A stretch of DNA of 64,000 nucleotides from Lithobates sylvaticus (lineage: Eukaryota > Chordata > Amphibia > Anura > Ranidae), in contig CM053034.1 of assembly GCA_028564925.1 (NCBI GenBank), positions 154,907,205 to 154,971,204 on the forward strand, given 5' to 3'. The translations under genes were made by a program, and so were the position numbers. Below the pieces are notes generated by a model that was not told the DNA's origin, did no database searches, and worked only from the letters and a program-made list of their open reading frames with translations. Of this stretch, positions 45,586 through 61,404 are shown piece by piece. Position 1 is the stretch's first letter. Each line of letters starts with the position of its first letter.

Positions 45586-46800
45586 TTGCCCCCCCCCCCA
45601 ATGGGCAGCCTCCGGATGCCCAACTGGGCCCACTTACTTGGGTTGGCTCTCTTGAAGGCCGAAATTAACCTCTGGGCATGGATGTTAGCCTCTGGCTCCC
45701 AGGAATTCTCTTCTGGCCCGTAGCCCTTCCACTTTACAAGGTATTGAACCTGGCCATATCTCTTCCCGCAGTCCACAATAGTTTCTACTTCAAATTCCTC
45801 CTCGCCATTGATAAGCACAGGTTCAGGAGGGCCGGTGTTCCGGCTGGCAAAGGGATCCGGAGTTGAAGGTTTTAGGAGGGCAACGTGGAAAACTGGGTGG
45901 ATTCTGAATGAGTCAGGCAGTTTTAACTCGTAGGCCACATTATTGATCTTCCTAGTTACAGGGAAAGGACCCACAAACTTTGGCCCCAACTTCTTGGAAG
46001 GACATGCCAGCCTCAGGTTTTGAGTGGACAGCCAGACCAAGTCTCCTGGTTTTAGGTTGAGGTCCCCTCTCCTCCTCTTGTCGAATATCGCCTTGTTTCG
46101 TTCCTGAGTCTTCAGTATTGTCTCCTGAAGTAACTTGTTATTGGTGCTGAAAAAATTTAGTGTTTCCTGGGCTGCTGGCACGGGGCACTCTGGGATGCTG
46201 TTGGACAGGAACAGGGGGTGAAACCCGTAATTTGAAAAAAATGGAGACTGGTTGGTTGCAGAATGAACAGAGTTATTGTATGCAAACTCGGCAAGAGGTT
46301 GGAGGGGGACCCAGTTATCTTGAGAGAAACATGAGTAGCATTGCAGGTACTGTTCCAGGGTCTGGTTGGTACGTTCGGTCTGACCATTGGTCTGGGGATG
46401 GTAAGCGGAGGAGAATAGGAGGTTGATCTTCAGGCCCGCACACAATGCCCTCCAGAACCTGGACGTAAATTGCACCCCTCGGTCAGACACGATATTGACA
46501 GGGATTCCGTGGAGTCTTACAATCTCCTTAATGAAGATTCTTGCGGTCTCCGGAGCTGAGGGAGTGCCTTTCATGGGTATGAAGTGGGCCATTTTGGAGA
46601 ACCTGTCTACCACCACAAAAATAGTCGTGAAGTCTTCAGAAGGGGGCAATTCGACAATGAAGTCCATGGAGAGCATCCTCCATGGCTTCTCCGGGACTGG
46701 AAGGGGGTTCAATAAGCCCCAGGCTCTTGTCTTGCTGCCCTTATTCTGGTTACACGTGGTACATGACTCGATGTATGCCCTGCAGTCCTTCAGGAGGTTG
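45360..46800 (-). pseudogene. chromovirus integrase and chromodomain region
   Basis: The integrase core has SMDFIVELPPS, VSDRGVQFTS and AYHPQTNGQTERTNQTLEQ. The C-terminus carries a chromodomain (FEVETIVDCGKRYGQVQYLV then KWKGYGPEENSWEPEANI), which in chromoviruses can guide integration to chromatin marks. It runs into the 3' LTR. Fossil; not joined to the upstream region here. Confidence 0.9.
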
Positions 46801-46829
46801 GGCCACCAAAAGGTGCGCAGGAGAAGATC

Positions 46830-49800
46830 AGCGGTCTTGCGGGCACCGAAAGTGACCAGCCAATTCGTGGTCGTGGCAGGATTTCAGGGCGGCCACCCGT
46901 GACTGTTGAGGAACGAAGATCTTCTCCTCATGCCACAGCAGACCATCTCTAGGCTGCAAGGAACTGCCCGGCTGGTGAGGGATCAAATCGGATGCCTGTT
47001 TAATTTCAGATAGGAGATCCTCATGCAGGAGAAGGAAGTTACCCGGGGTAAGTATGGTGTCTGGGGGTGACGGATCTGCGGACTCACTGAACATTCGTGA
47101 TAGAGCATCAGGTTTGGTATTTTTGGATCCTGGCCTGAAGGTAATGTGAAATGAGAATCTCGTGAAGAAAAGTGCCCATCTAGCCTGGCGGGGTCTCAAC
47201 CTCTTGGCTACCTTTAAGTATTCCAGATTCTTATGGTCCGTGTAGACCAGGATAGGATGGGCAGCTCCTTCCAGGAGGTAACGCCACTCCTCGAGTGCGG
47301 CTTTGATGGCCAATAGCTCCCTATCCCCGACATCATAATTTCTCTCTGCTTCGGACAGCTTACGGGAGAAAAAGGCCACCGGATGGAGGAGCGCCTTGGG
47401 GCCTTGCCTTTGGGAGAGGACTGCCCCTACCGCCACTTCAGAGGCATCGACCTCCAAGATGTAAGGGAGTGCGGGATCCGGGTGTTTCAAGACAGAGGCC
47501 GACACGAACTGGTCCTTTAAAGTGGCAAAGGCAGATTGGGCTTCTGGGGACCACTGGAACTTGGTACCCTGCTTGGTCAGTCTCGTAATGGGGGCAATGA
47601 TGTTGGAGAACCCCTTAATAAATTTGCGATAGAAATTCGCGAATCCTATGAATCGCTGAATTCCCTTCTTGTCCGTGGGAGCAGGCCAATCCAGGATGGC
47701 AGACACCTTTTGCGGATCCATCTTAATCCCATCTACTGAGATGACCAAGCCTAAGAACTGGATACTTTGACGTTCGAACTCGCACTTTTCAGGCTTCGCA
47801 TATAGGCCATGTTGGCGAAGACGGGTCAAGACCTTCCTGACGTGTTCCCTGTGAGCAGGCAGAGAGGGAGAGAAAATCAAGATGTCATCCAAGTAGACAA
47901 TAACAAATAAGTCAAGGTAATCTCTGAAAATGTCATTTACAAAATGTTGGAAAGTAGCAGGGGCGTTGCAGAGCCCAAATGGCATCACCAAGTATTCGAA
48001 GTGTCCGAAGCGGGTGCGAAAGGCAGTCTTCCATTCGTCCCCGCTTCGGATACGGACCAGGTTATACGCCCCACGGAGATCTAGTTTGGTAAACACTGCG
48101 GCGGTCCCAAGCCTCTGGAACAGCTCCGGTACCAAGGGCAGAGGGTACCGGTTCTTAATTGTGATTTTGTTCAAGTCCCGGTAATCTACGCAGGGGCGTA
48201 GAGAGTGATCCTTCTTCTCCACGAAGAAGATCCCCGCTCCGGCTGGGGAAGTAGAGGGTTGTATGAACCCCTTTCGTAGGTTATCATCGATGTATACTTT
48301 GAGAGTCTCCAATTCCAGTCCCGTTAAGGGGAAGATTCTCCCGAAGGGGACTTCCGCACCTGGTAGCAGTTCAATTGGGCAGTCATAGGGCCTGTGTGGA
48401 GGGAGTGTCTCTGCCCCTTTTTGACTGAACACGTCCAAAAAGCTGTGGTATTCTTCCGGGACAGCCTTGCGGGCCTCAACGTCAACTTCCAGGCAGAGCA
48501 GAGAGGGGGAGACGTTGGTGGTCCCTTGCAAGCAGTGCTGACAGCAGTAGGGAGAGGGGAAGCTGATACTCCCAGTGGGCCAGTCGATTTGAGGATTGTG
48601 GGCCTTGAGCCAGGGTATGCCCAGGATGACAGGGAACAGAGGGGACTCAATGATGTCCAGGCAGAGTAGTTCACTGTGATTGCCCGCAATGGTAGCATGT
48701 AGAGGAGCCATTTCCTGGGTCACAGGCCCAGATTTGATAGCCGACCCATCGGCTAGATGTACCGACAGTCCTCTGGCTCTGGGACGTAAAGGAACTCGAA
48801 ACTTGTGGGCAAATGTCTGGTCCATGAACCCACTACAGGCTCCAGAGTCAATTATGGCGGGGACCAGAGTATTCCCTCCTGGGAGCTGTAGGGAAAGGGA
48901 AACAGTCAGGTGAGAAGCATTGTTAAGTAATGCAGGCAGGACAGTGGAAAACAGAGAGGAGTGCTTACAGAACTTCGCGGGACAGGCCCTCACGTAATGT
49001 CCGGGTTCCCCACAGTAGAGGCAGAGGTTCTGGATTCGCCTGCGTTGTCGCTCCTCCGTGGTCAGGGAAGGGCGAAGGACGCCCAGTTGCATAGGCTCAG
49101 AAAGTGCAGTTGTGGTACGGCCAGACGGGTTGGATACCCGGGGTAGCATCCACACCGGACGGGAAGGACCGGCCGTACGCTCAGTCCTACGCTCCCTCAG
49201 ACGCCTGTCTATCTGAGTGGACAGGTTGATCAGGTCTTCGAGAGTCTCTGGAATGCCCACTCGGGCCAACTCGTCCTTCAAAGACTCGGAGAGGCCCATA
49301 CGGAATTGATGGCGCAGAGCTGCGTCATTCCAACTCGTATCGGCGCTCCAGCGCCTAAACTCGGAAGCGCAGTCTTCTGCCGCCCTACGGCCCTGTTGTA
49401 GGGAGAATAAAGCTGCTTCTGCAGTTGCTGCCTGTTGTGGGTCTTCATAGAGAGTGCCCATGGCCTGGAAAAAGGTGTTCAGATTGCTGAGGCACTCGTG
49501 CTTCTGTTCCACCAGGCGGTGGGCCCAGGCCTGGGGCTCCCCTTGTAGCAGGGAGACCACAAACCCCACCTTGGTGGACTCAAGGGAAAAGGTTCGGGGT
49601 TGAAGTGCAAAGAAGAGTTCACAGGCGTTGCGGAATGCCCTGTATCTGCTCCGGGCCCCGGAGAATCTATCTGGAGTGGGGACCTTGGGCTCAGGAGGCA
49701 GCATGACCACCGAGGGTGCAGGTGAGACGCCGGGCGCTGTTGGGCCTGAGGTGGCTAGAACCTGTACCCGTTCCTCTAAGCGGGAGTACCCCTCCTGTAG

Positions 49801-49881
49801 GGCGTTGACGGCCTGTGTCAGTCCGGCCAGGTGACGGCATAAGTCTTCCTTAGCCGTAGCTCCCTGCGTGGGCTCAGTCAT
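46830..49881 (-). pseudogene. chromovirus Gag-protease-RT-RNase H region
   Basis: A start Met lies 14 bp inside the 5' LTR. The Gag part (RFSGARSRYRAFRNACELFF, GEPQAWAHRLV) ends in a CCHC knuckle (CLYCGEPGHYVRACP). The protease has IIDSGACSGF. RT follows with the catalytic YLDDILIF, and RNase H with EVDASEVAVGAVLSQR and VYTDHKNLEYL. The arrangement resembles sushi-ichi type chromoviruses, the group from which mammalian PEG10/RTL genes arose. Gag and Pol appear to share one frame. Fossil. Confidence 0.9.
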
Positions 49882-49894
49882 GGCTGCCCGATAC

Positions 49895-51417
49895 TGTCAC
49901 GTACCTTAAGGCAGAGCCCGTATTGCAGGGAGCGGCCCCTCGTAAACCCCTGGTTCAGGAGCCCCTGATAGGGAAGACAGGAGCTCGGGAGCACAGGGGA
50001 GCACAAGTGCCCGACTGGTAAGCTGGGTAGAGGGCTGAAGATCTGTGCAGACGGGGACCAGGAGGTGTCCTGTAGTCCAGCAGCGGAAACAAACAGGTAA
50101 GGTGCAGCGGGTACCAGGAGGTGTCCTGTAGTCCAGCAGCAGGAAGCAAGCAGGTAATGTGCAGCAGGTACAAGGAGGTGTCCTGTAGTCCAGCAGCAGG
50201 AAGCAAGCAAGTATGTGCAGCAGGTACAAGGAGGTGTCCTGTAGTCCAGCAGCAGGAAGCAAGCAGGTAATGTGCAGCAGGTACAAGGAGGTGTCCTGTA
50301 GTCCAGCAGCAGGAAGCAAGCAGGTATGTGCAGCAGGTACAAGGAGGTGTCCTGTAGTCCAGCAGCAGGAAGCAAGCAGGTATGTGCAGCATACACAAGG
50401 AGGTGTCCTGTAGTCCAGCAGCAGGAAGCAAGCAGGTATGTGCAGCAGGTACAAGGAGGTGTCCTGTAGTCCAGCAGCAGGAAGCAAGCAGGTATGTGCA
50501 GCAGGTACAAGGAGGTGTCCCGTAGTCCAGCAGCAGGAAGCAAGCAGGTATGTGCAGCAGACACAAGGAGGTGTCCTGTAGTCCAGCAGCAGGAAGCAAG
50601 CAGGTATGTGCAGCAGGTACAAGGAGGTGTCCTGTAGTCCAGCAGCAGGAAGCAAGCAGGTATGTGCAGCATACACAAGGAGGTGTCCTGTAGTCCAGCA
50701 GCAGGAAGCAAGCAGGTATGTGCAGCAGGTACAAGGAGGTGTCCTGTAGTCCAGCAGCAGGAAGCAAGCAGGTATGTGCAGCAGGTACAAGGAGGTGTCC
50801 CGTAGTCCAGCAGCAGGAAGCAAGCAGGTATGTGCAGCAGACACAAGGAGGTGTCCTGTAGTCCAGCAGCAGGAAGCAAGCAGGTATGTGCAGCAGGTAC
50901 AAGGAGGTGTCCTGTAGTCCAGCAGCAGGAAGCAAGCAGGTATGTGCAGGCGGGTCTCAGACAGGCAGGGTCAAACACAGGCGGGCAGATCAGGTACAAG
51001 GGAGCATCCAAAGGGGTAGTCAAAGTCCAGAACCGGGATCGGGGCAGGCAGAAGTCAGAAGAGTCAGAGACAAGCCGAGTTTCAGCAGGGAACTGGTGAA
51101 TCAGGTTTTGCAGGTAAACGGAGCACATACAGAAAACACTGTTGATCGGGCAGCAAGGCAGCAGGGTCTGGGTTCAGCTTAAATAGCGCTCTTGGCGCCA
51201 AACAGCGTCAAGGCGGTCGCGCGCACGCTCCCGCGCGCGCCCGGCGCCGCGCGTGCACGTGCGTGTTCCCATGCGCGCTCGTGCGCGCTCCTGCGCGTCT
51301 GCATGCGCTGACAGTCGCGCCATTGCGCATGTGTGGGCGCAGCAGGCCCGTTCTGAGCCGAGGGATCCTTCTCCTCCTGGGGATGTTGGGACGCCCGCTG
51401 GAGGGGCTTTCCTGACA
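49895..51417 (-). repeat. 5' LTR (1,523 bp) with sixteen 56-bp repeats
   Basis: Same sequence as the 3' LTR but with sixteen tandem units. The 290-bp length difference is five repeat units plus about 10 bp elsewhere. Confidence 0.93.
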
Positions 51418-51422
51418 CATGT

Positions 51423-52750
51423 GCTCCGGGCGCGGCATGGAGAGGGGCGCTGCAACTGGTACCTATCCCCCTGCAGCAGCTGAAAGCCATCTTCTCTTCC
51501 TCCCCCTCCTGCCAGCATTCAGCTGCTGCACGATGAATATACAGGGTTCGGTATAAGTATGCCACGCCAGCTGTCACTTCTGTATATACCCCTTCTTAAG
51601 CTGTCTGACCCCATACTAATCTGGTTCCCCCGCCCCCCGTGCATCTCTGGTCCCCCAGCAGCACTCCCCTTCTCTCTTCCCCCAGCTAGCTGTGCAGGAA
51701 GCAGGCAAGCTGAATACAGGCATAATCCTTAGCATGGAGAAGTTCAGCATGATGGGTAAGACAGCCACAAAATAGTTGCAACATAACCCTCCTCGGAACT
51801 CATTCTCCTGGTCTTCCCTTCCCCACTCTCCATCCTGAATAGATTTCCTGCAGCAGCCAGCAGGATGGAGAGGCCAGGAGATGGAGTGCTGAGGAGGGTT
51901 ATGTTGCAGCTATTTAGTCGGGGGGGAGGCGAGGAGGGGAGTGCAGGGGGGGCAGAGGAGCACGGAGTGAGGGGGGGGGGGGGACAGGGGGGGTCCTGTC
52001 TTGACAATTACCAGGCAGGAAGTGAAGGAACTCTCCAACAACAAAACAGACAGAAATAACAATATATTTTTTTGGTAAAGTATGGGGAGGCTAGAACCCC
52101 TGTCAGATTTTTTGTTACTGTCCATGTAACTTTTGCAGATTTTTCCTTGCTTCCTGTTTGGTAAAACCATTGTCATTGGAACAGAAAGTGAAGGTGAGCC
52201 CCAGAGAGCAGTAAAAAACAGACATGAGTTCAAATTCTCCCCTGCTCTAACCACTCCAGAACAGGTTTTGCACGGGGTCTGGAGGATTTGTGATTTAAAA
52301 AGAGACCAAGTGGGTCTCCAAAAATAGTTTGTGATGTTAACAGACTGGATATGGCCAGACGGAGAGATTGTCTGACAGAACTGTCAGGACTCCTTCAGGC
52401 AGGTGGCAAGCTTACTGCTCTCTGTAAAGTGACCCACTGCAAACTGCTTTTTAGAGGATGGTATTAGCAGGCGTTCAGAATGTACTACTGCTCCCCTTTG
52501 ATGCCTGTTTATTTTTTTTAATGCTAAATAGCAATTTTACATTTCAGGAGCATGCCATAAGCAGTTGGCTCGTGGTTGCGTTGTGGCCCCAATGAACTCA
52601 GTTGGCAAGTGGTGGTGCTGACTAACAAACTCTGTATTCTGAGTTAAAATTGCTATGGCAATTTATGGCAATTATGGCAATTATGGAATTCAGGTGGGTG
52701 GCCGGGAAGTGGTAAAACTGCTGTTCTATTTTTTTTTTTTGTGAAAGAGC
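51423..52750. other. unassigned region with a hairpin
   Basis: A fold-back with arms of roughly 50-65 bp lies at about 51770-51836 and 51862-51915 (CAACATAACCCTCCTC / GAGGAGGGTTATGTTG). A G-run is at 51971-51983. The remainder is AT-rich, with no supported gene. Confidence 0.5.
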
Positions 52751-52758
52751 CCTTAGTG

Positions 52759-52949
52759 CAGTGGTTCTCAACTCCTGTCCTCAGGACCCATAAACAGGCC
52801 AGGTTTGCAAGATAACTGAAATACATCACAGATGATATCATTTGCAATTGCTGCCCAGTGATTGCAGTATTCTAGTTTGCATCTTCCCTAGGTAATACTT
52901 AAAATCTGGCCTGTTAGTGGGTCCTGAGGATAGGGGTTGAGAACCATTG
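52759..52949. mobile_element. hAT MITE, 191 bp
   Basis: Ends CAGTGGTTCTCAAC and GTTGAGAACCATTG, a common vertebrate hAT terminus, with an inner CTGTCCTCAGGACCC / GGGTCCTGAGGATAG pairing. Left target copy CCTTAGTG (52751-52758). The right copy (CTTTAGTG) is reconstructed across the Harbinger MITE that landed in it. Confidence 0.8.
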
Positions 52950-52997
52950 CTTTAAGCCTCGTACACACGATCGGATTGGTTGAGAACCACTGCTTTA

Positions 52998-53977
52998 AGC
53001 CTCGTACACACGATCGGATTTTCCAGCGAAGCGATCGGTCTTGTAAACTAGCATTCGTAATGGAGAATTAACATTTCGTGATGTGGCAAATTATGAAATC
53101 TCGAAATGCAGCGCACAATTCTCTTTTTCTTTTTTTTTTTTAACAAGAAAATATTTTATTAAGATCTTTACAGTACATTCTCTTCTTCTTTAATGGGATA
53201 ATAATGAAGCTGCTTTGCTGGTGATACTGATGGAGTTATTGCAAACTAATTTTCAAAGGCTTTTTTTTCGAGTGATATCAAGAATAATATTATTATGCTT
53301 TATTTTATTATTTGGGCAAGTTACCACAACACTATTATCCCGTAGTTTTTAATATCAAAGATATAACTATGTTGGTGTCCCTTGTCAATTTTACTTGTAA
53401 CTGCCTACTCCCAAACTGTCGTAAAACACATAGCCATGTATTATTCTACACAATTTTTTATTGTACATTAAAAAAAGAAAACAAATAAAATTAGACATGC
53501 TATCTGCCAATAGAACTTAACCAAAAATTGCATTCTATGCATCCAAAAATATAGAAAATACTACCAAATTAAATCATTATTCAACCAAAAAAATAATGTC
53601 AAAGCAATAACTCCAAGACCAATAATAAATAACATGTTATCTCCTCTGATTCCGCAACATGTCTGGTTGACGAACGGACTTTCAAAAACGAACAGAAAAG
53701 CACGAAATAAAAAGCGCAAAATTAAAAAGCGCAAAATGAAAATCGCGAAAAGAAAAGCACAAGTCAACACTCACCAAACATCTACGAACATGAAATTAGC
53801 AGAAGGAGCCCAAAGGGTGGTGCTAAAGAGCTGAAAAAACATGTAGTACGTCACTACGTTCCTGATTGTTGGCCAACAATTGTGTGCCGTGTGTATGCAA
53901 GACAAGTTTGGGCCAATGCCCTTCGGACAAAAGTCCACAGTTTTGTTGGCCAACAATCCGATCGTATGTATGAGGCT
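52998..53977 (-). mobile_element. PIF/Harbinger-type element, copy B (980 bp)
   Basis: Inverted ends AGCCTCGTACACACGATCGG and, in reverse complement, AGCCTCATACATACGATCGG, flanked by TTA (52995-52997 and 53978-53980). The interior is the reverse complement of copy A at 10191. No transposase, so it is non-autonomous. Confidence 0.82.
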
Positions 53978-53980
53978 TTA

Positions 53981-54059
53981 GTGTAATTGAGCAGCAAGAG
54001 ACATGGAGGCGTTGAGATTTATGTATGTATCTCACTAAACTGACTTAAATGCACCTCAG
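53981..54059. other. spacer, nothing recognised
   Basis: Short AT-rich gap between two MITEs. Confidence 0.4.
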
Positions 54060-54062
54060 TAA

Positions 54063-54491
54063 GGCTGCTTTCACACTGGGCGGTTTTCAGGCGGTACAGC
54101 GCTAAAAATAGCGCCTGTACACCGCCTGAAAAAAACGGCCCCATTCACTCCAGTGTGAAAGCCGGAGGGCTTTCACACTGGAGCGGTGTGCTAGCAGGAC
54201 CGCAACAAAAGTCCTGCTAGCAGCATCTTTGGAGCGGTGAAGGAGCGGTGTATTTATATCCTATACCGCTCCTTCCCATTGAAATCAATGGGAAACCGCG
54301 GGGATACCGCCCGCAAACCGCCGCTGCAGCGGCGCTTTGCGGAGGTTTTTAACCCTTTTGCGGCCGCTAGCGGGGGTTAAAAACCACCCCGCTAGCGGCC
54401 GCATACCGCGGGTAAAACGATGGTAAAGCAGCGCTAAATATAGCGCTGCTTTACCGTCGCCGCCCTGCACCGCCCCAGTGTGAAAGCAGCC
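54063..54491. mobile_element. Harbinger-like MITE, 429 bp
   Basis: Perfect inverted ends GGCTGCTTTCACACTGGG flanked by TAA (54060-54062 and 54492-54494). The interior holds several hairpins, for example GCGGCCGCTAGCGGGG pairing with CCCCGCTAGCGGCCGC near 54359-54402. Confidence 0.88.
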
Positions 54492-54494
54492 TAA

Positions 54495-55261
54495 GTGCAC
54501 TAAATGTTTCTGAACTCACTTCTAGCCAAACTCTGAACTCGCACTCTATTTTCACTCCAATGAGCTGCGGGATACTTCCTTCCCACCCGCAGATCCAATA
54601 AACAAACAGACAGGCTGCTCATTGGAGTAAAAAGGAACACAAGTTTGAAGTTTACCTAAAAACTAGTTCAGAAGATGTAGGGATTATTTCTAATCCCTCC
54701 ACCTCACTTGTATGTATGGAATAATCTGTTAGTTTTTTGTTTAGAGCCAGGGCTAAACAAAAAAACAACTCTCTGTCTATGGCCAGCTTTAGATCCAGCT
54801 GTAATAATGCCTAAAGTTGGGTAGAGCAATTTATGGTTCTAATAATGGCCCCTTTCACACGAACGTTCTGTTTGAGTCAGTTTATCAGGCGGACCTAATC
54901 AGAACCTCCATTCTCCTCTATAGAGCAGTGGGTGTAAATGGAAATGTGTCAGCTTAGCTTACATCCAATCCGATCTTCTAAAAACAGGTGGATGGGGATC
55001 GTTCAAATGGCAGTCCACCCATAGAGGAGAGTGGGTTGTGTCTGTGTCCGCTCTGCATAGGCAAAGCGGACATGTTAACAAGGCAGGGGGAAATCCAGCG
55101 CACATCAAGCAATTACCAATTAGTCCCTGAGGAATCAGGCTTCAGAAGCATATGGCAGTCTATAGGGGATATGTAAAGTCCAGTTAGCTCAAGTAGAGGC
55201 AGCCGCTGTGGAGGAGCTAGAAGGAATTCTGCAAAGAAAAAAGAGAGAGTGCAGCGCCATC
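54495..55261. other. non-coding, probably an outer MITE interrupted at 55265
   Basis: GGCCCCTTTCACACG near 54848 and CTGTGTGAAAGAGCCC near 56018-56033 form a rough inverted pair, suggesting an older MITE spanning about 54848-56033 that contains the 55265 MITE. Boundaries are uncertain. Confidence 0.4.
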
Positions 55262-55264
55262 TAA

Positions 55265-55692
55265 TGCAGCATACACACGACCGGACTTTCCGGCAGAATA
55301 GGTCCGATGGAATCATTCCGTCAGATATTCCGGTTGTGTGTGGGATAATCCGATCATTTTTCTTTAAAAAATTCAGACGGACCTAGAAATAGTACATGTT
55401 TCAAATCTGTCCGACGGACTCAATTCCTATCGGGAAAAACGTTCATCTTTATGCTGGTCCGATGGACCAAATACGACGCAAGGGCAGCTATTGGCTACTG
55501 GCTATTGAACTTCCTTTTCTAGTCCCGTCGTACGTCATCACATTCAAAACGAACAGACTTTTGAACGGACTTTAGTCGGTTCATGTGTGGGCAAGTCCGT
55601 TCATTCAGAAGTCTGTTGTAACTTCGTTGAAAGTCCGTCGGGAAGATTATCGGACCTTTTCTGCCGGAAAGTCCGGTCATGTGTATGCGGCA
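55265..55692. mobile_element. Harbinger-like MITE, 428 bp
   Basis: Inverted ends TGCAGCATACACACGACCGG and TGCCGCATACACATGACCGG, flanked by TAA (55262-55264 and 55693-55695). Confidence 0.85.
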
Positions 55693-56149
55693 TAATTGTA
55701 GCAGATTGGTACTTTAATAAGCAAAAAGGTATAACAACTCACACGTGGAGAATAAGATATGTTCATCAGGAGTAATAGTTCCTGCTTTGGCTTGCCGGGT
55801 AGCCGGATGGTGGTTCCTTCTGCTGGGTGGGAGGCCGGATGGGTCCTGGGCAGTGCTGTGGAGCCTCAGCAATCCCAAGATGACATCCTGGGCAGAGATC
55901 GGGTCAGCGTTCCGGAATCACCGGCGGTGAAAGCAGACACGTACCTGTCGTCTGCCTGCTAAGCGGGGATCAGCAGACATATCCCCTTCTGAGCAAGCAA
56001 ATTGCAGGCGGAGTCTGCCCTGTGTGAAAGAGCCCTAAAATGTCACCATGTAGCCTTAGTTTTGCACAATTCCAAACAAATTTAGTAACTAAGGGATGTC
56101 TATGGGAACGTTTGAAAGAAAAATAGAACTTACATTTAACATCACAACA

Positions 56150-56350
56150 TTAATCTTCCCCATCCAAAAGTGGTATAGGGACAACAAACGATGCAGGTCC
56201 CCTGTAATGGTGTTCACAAGGGGCAATATAGTTAGGTGAGAATAGATTAGACAGGGTTGGTGTAAGGAAGATCCCTAAATATTTTAGTTTGCTTGGTTGA
56301 CAAGTGAAGGGAAAGTATGGCTTTAACGCCTGGACCCTCCTTGTAGGCAC
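56150..56350 (-). pseudogene. L1/Tx1 ORF2 scrap
   Basis: The minus strand encodes KLKYLGIFLTPTLSNLFSPN, which matches the KYLGI-LTP region after the LINE reverse transcriptase core. Only about 65 codons survive. Confidence 0.6.
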
Positions 56351-56454
56351 TTAATCGAATTCATTAAAGACACTGGGGATCTCTCACTTGTCAAGCAAGG
56401 ACGTACTCTTCATGTTATCCCACTTTAATATTTCTACTTATGCAAATACATGTG

Positions 56455-56846
56455 CAGTGGCGGAATTATAGGGGTCGCAACAGTCGCAAGTGCGACTGGG
56501 CCCTGTAGTTCTCCGCCACTTCAGGGGGCCCACCGGCCGCCCGCCCGCCGGACTGAGGGGCCCACCCACCTGACTGTCCGAGCCCCAGGGTGTGTGCGGC
56601 GTGATTCAATGTAAAGTCTGTATAACCGTGGACGGTGGAGACATGCCATGCAGTGGCGGAATTATAGGGGTCGCAACAGTCGCAAGTGCGACTGGGCCCT
56701 GTAGTTCTCCGCCACTTCAGGGGGCCCACCGGCCGCCCGCCCGCCGGACTGAGGGGCCCACCCACCTGACTGTCCGAGCCCCAGGGTGTGTGCGGCGTGA
56801 TTCAATGTAAAGTCTGTATAACCGTGGACGGTGGAGACATGCCATG
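56455..56846. repeat. 196-bp duplicated hAT left end
   Basis: The block CAGTGGCGGAATTATAGGGG to GGTGGAGACATGCCATG occurs twice in tandem (56455 and 56651). Each copy begins with a hAT-type terminus and contains a fold-back (AGTGGCGGA...TCCGCCACT). Confidence 0.85.
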
Positions 56847-57227
56847 GGGAGGGGGGCTTTCACCCACTGCGAGGGGAGAGACAGCTTGAGAAGCGCATAG
56901 ACTGTGTGTGGGCTCCGCCCCCGCCTATCCTGAGCCAGAGACAATGTAAGGGAGGCGGGGCGGACACTAAAAGAAAAACTCCAAAGACCAATACAGTGAA
57001 GGCGGGGGAGGAGCTTTCTGACTCTGAGGCAAGGCATTCTGGAGGACCCTCGAGGCACGCTTGTGGAGGAACTTTGCGACCGCGACGTAAAGGATACTTA
57101 CTGAGGGGGAATCGATCGATTGATTGGCGGTAAGTCACAGTTTTGCATTGCAATCGATCGATCCCAACCTCCACCACCTCTGCGGCACTGCCTCTTACTG
57201 ATCCCACCCCCTCCAGTGCCACCACCC

Positions 57228-61014
<3,787 letters not shown>

Positions 61015-61404
61015 TTACGCCTCTGATGCCATGGGGAGGGGGGCTTTCACCCACTGCGAGGGGAGAGACAGCTTGAGAAGCGCATAGACTGTGTGTGGGC
61101 TCCGCCCCCGCCTATCCTGAGCCAGAGACAATGTAAGGGAGGCGGGGCGGACACTAAAAGAAAAACTCCAAAGACCAATACAGTGAAGGCGGGGGAGGAG
61201 CTTTCTGACTCTGAGGCAAGGCATTCTGGAGGACCCTCGAGGCACGCTTGTGGAGGAACTTTGCGACCGCGACGTAAAGGATACTTACTGAGGGGGAATC
61301 GATCGATTGATTGGCGGTAAGTCACAGTTTTGCATTGCAATCGATCGATCCCAACCTCCACCACCTCTGCGGCACTGCCTCTTACTGATCCCACCCCCTC
61401 CAGT

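Larger units (their letters stand above)
44353..51417 (-). mobile_element. Ty3/gypsy chromovirus-type LTR retrotransposon, nearly whole fossil
   Basis: Two direct LTRs (44353-45585 and 49895-51417) start TGTCACGT and end CCTGACA. The element is flanked by a perfect 5-bp duplication CATGT (44348-44352 and 51418-51422). It reads on the minus strand, so the 5' LTR is the right one. Gag, protease, RT, RNase H, integrase and a chromodomain are all present in Ty3/gypsy order. A polypurine G-run (45586-45600) abuts the 3' LTR. Outside their tandem repeats the LTRs are almost identical, so the insertion is young. It looks nearly whole, with about one break. Confidence 0.93.
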
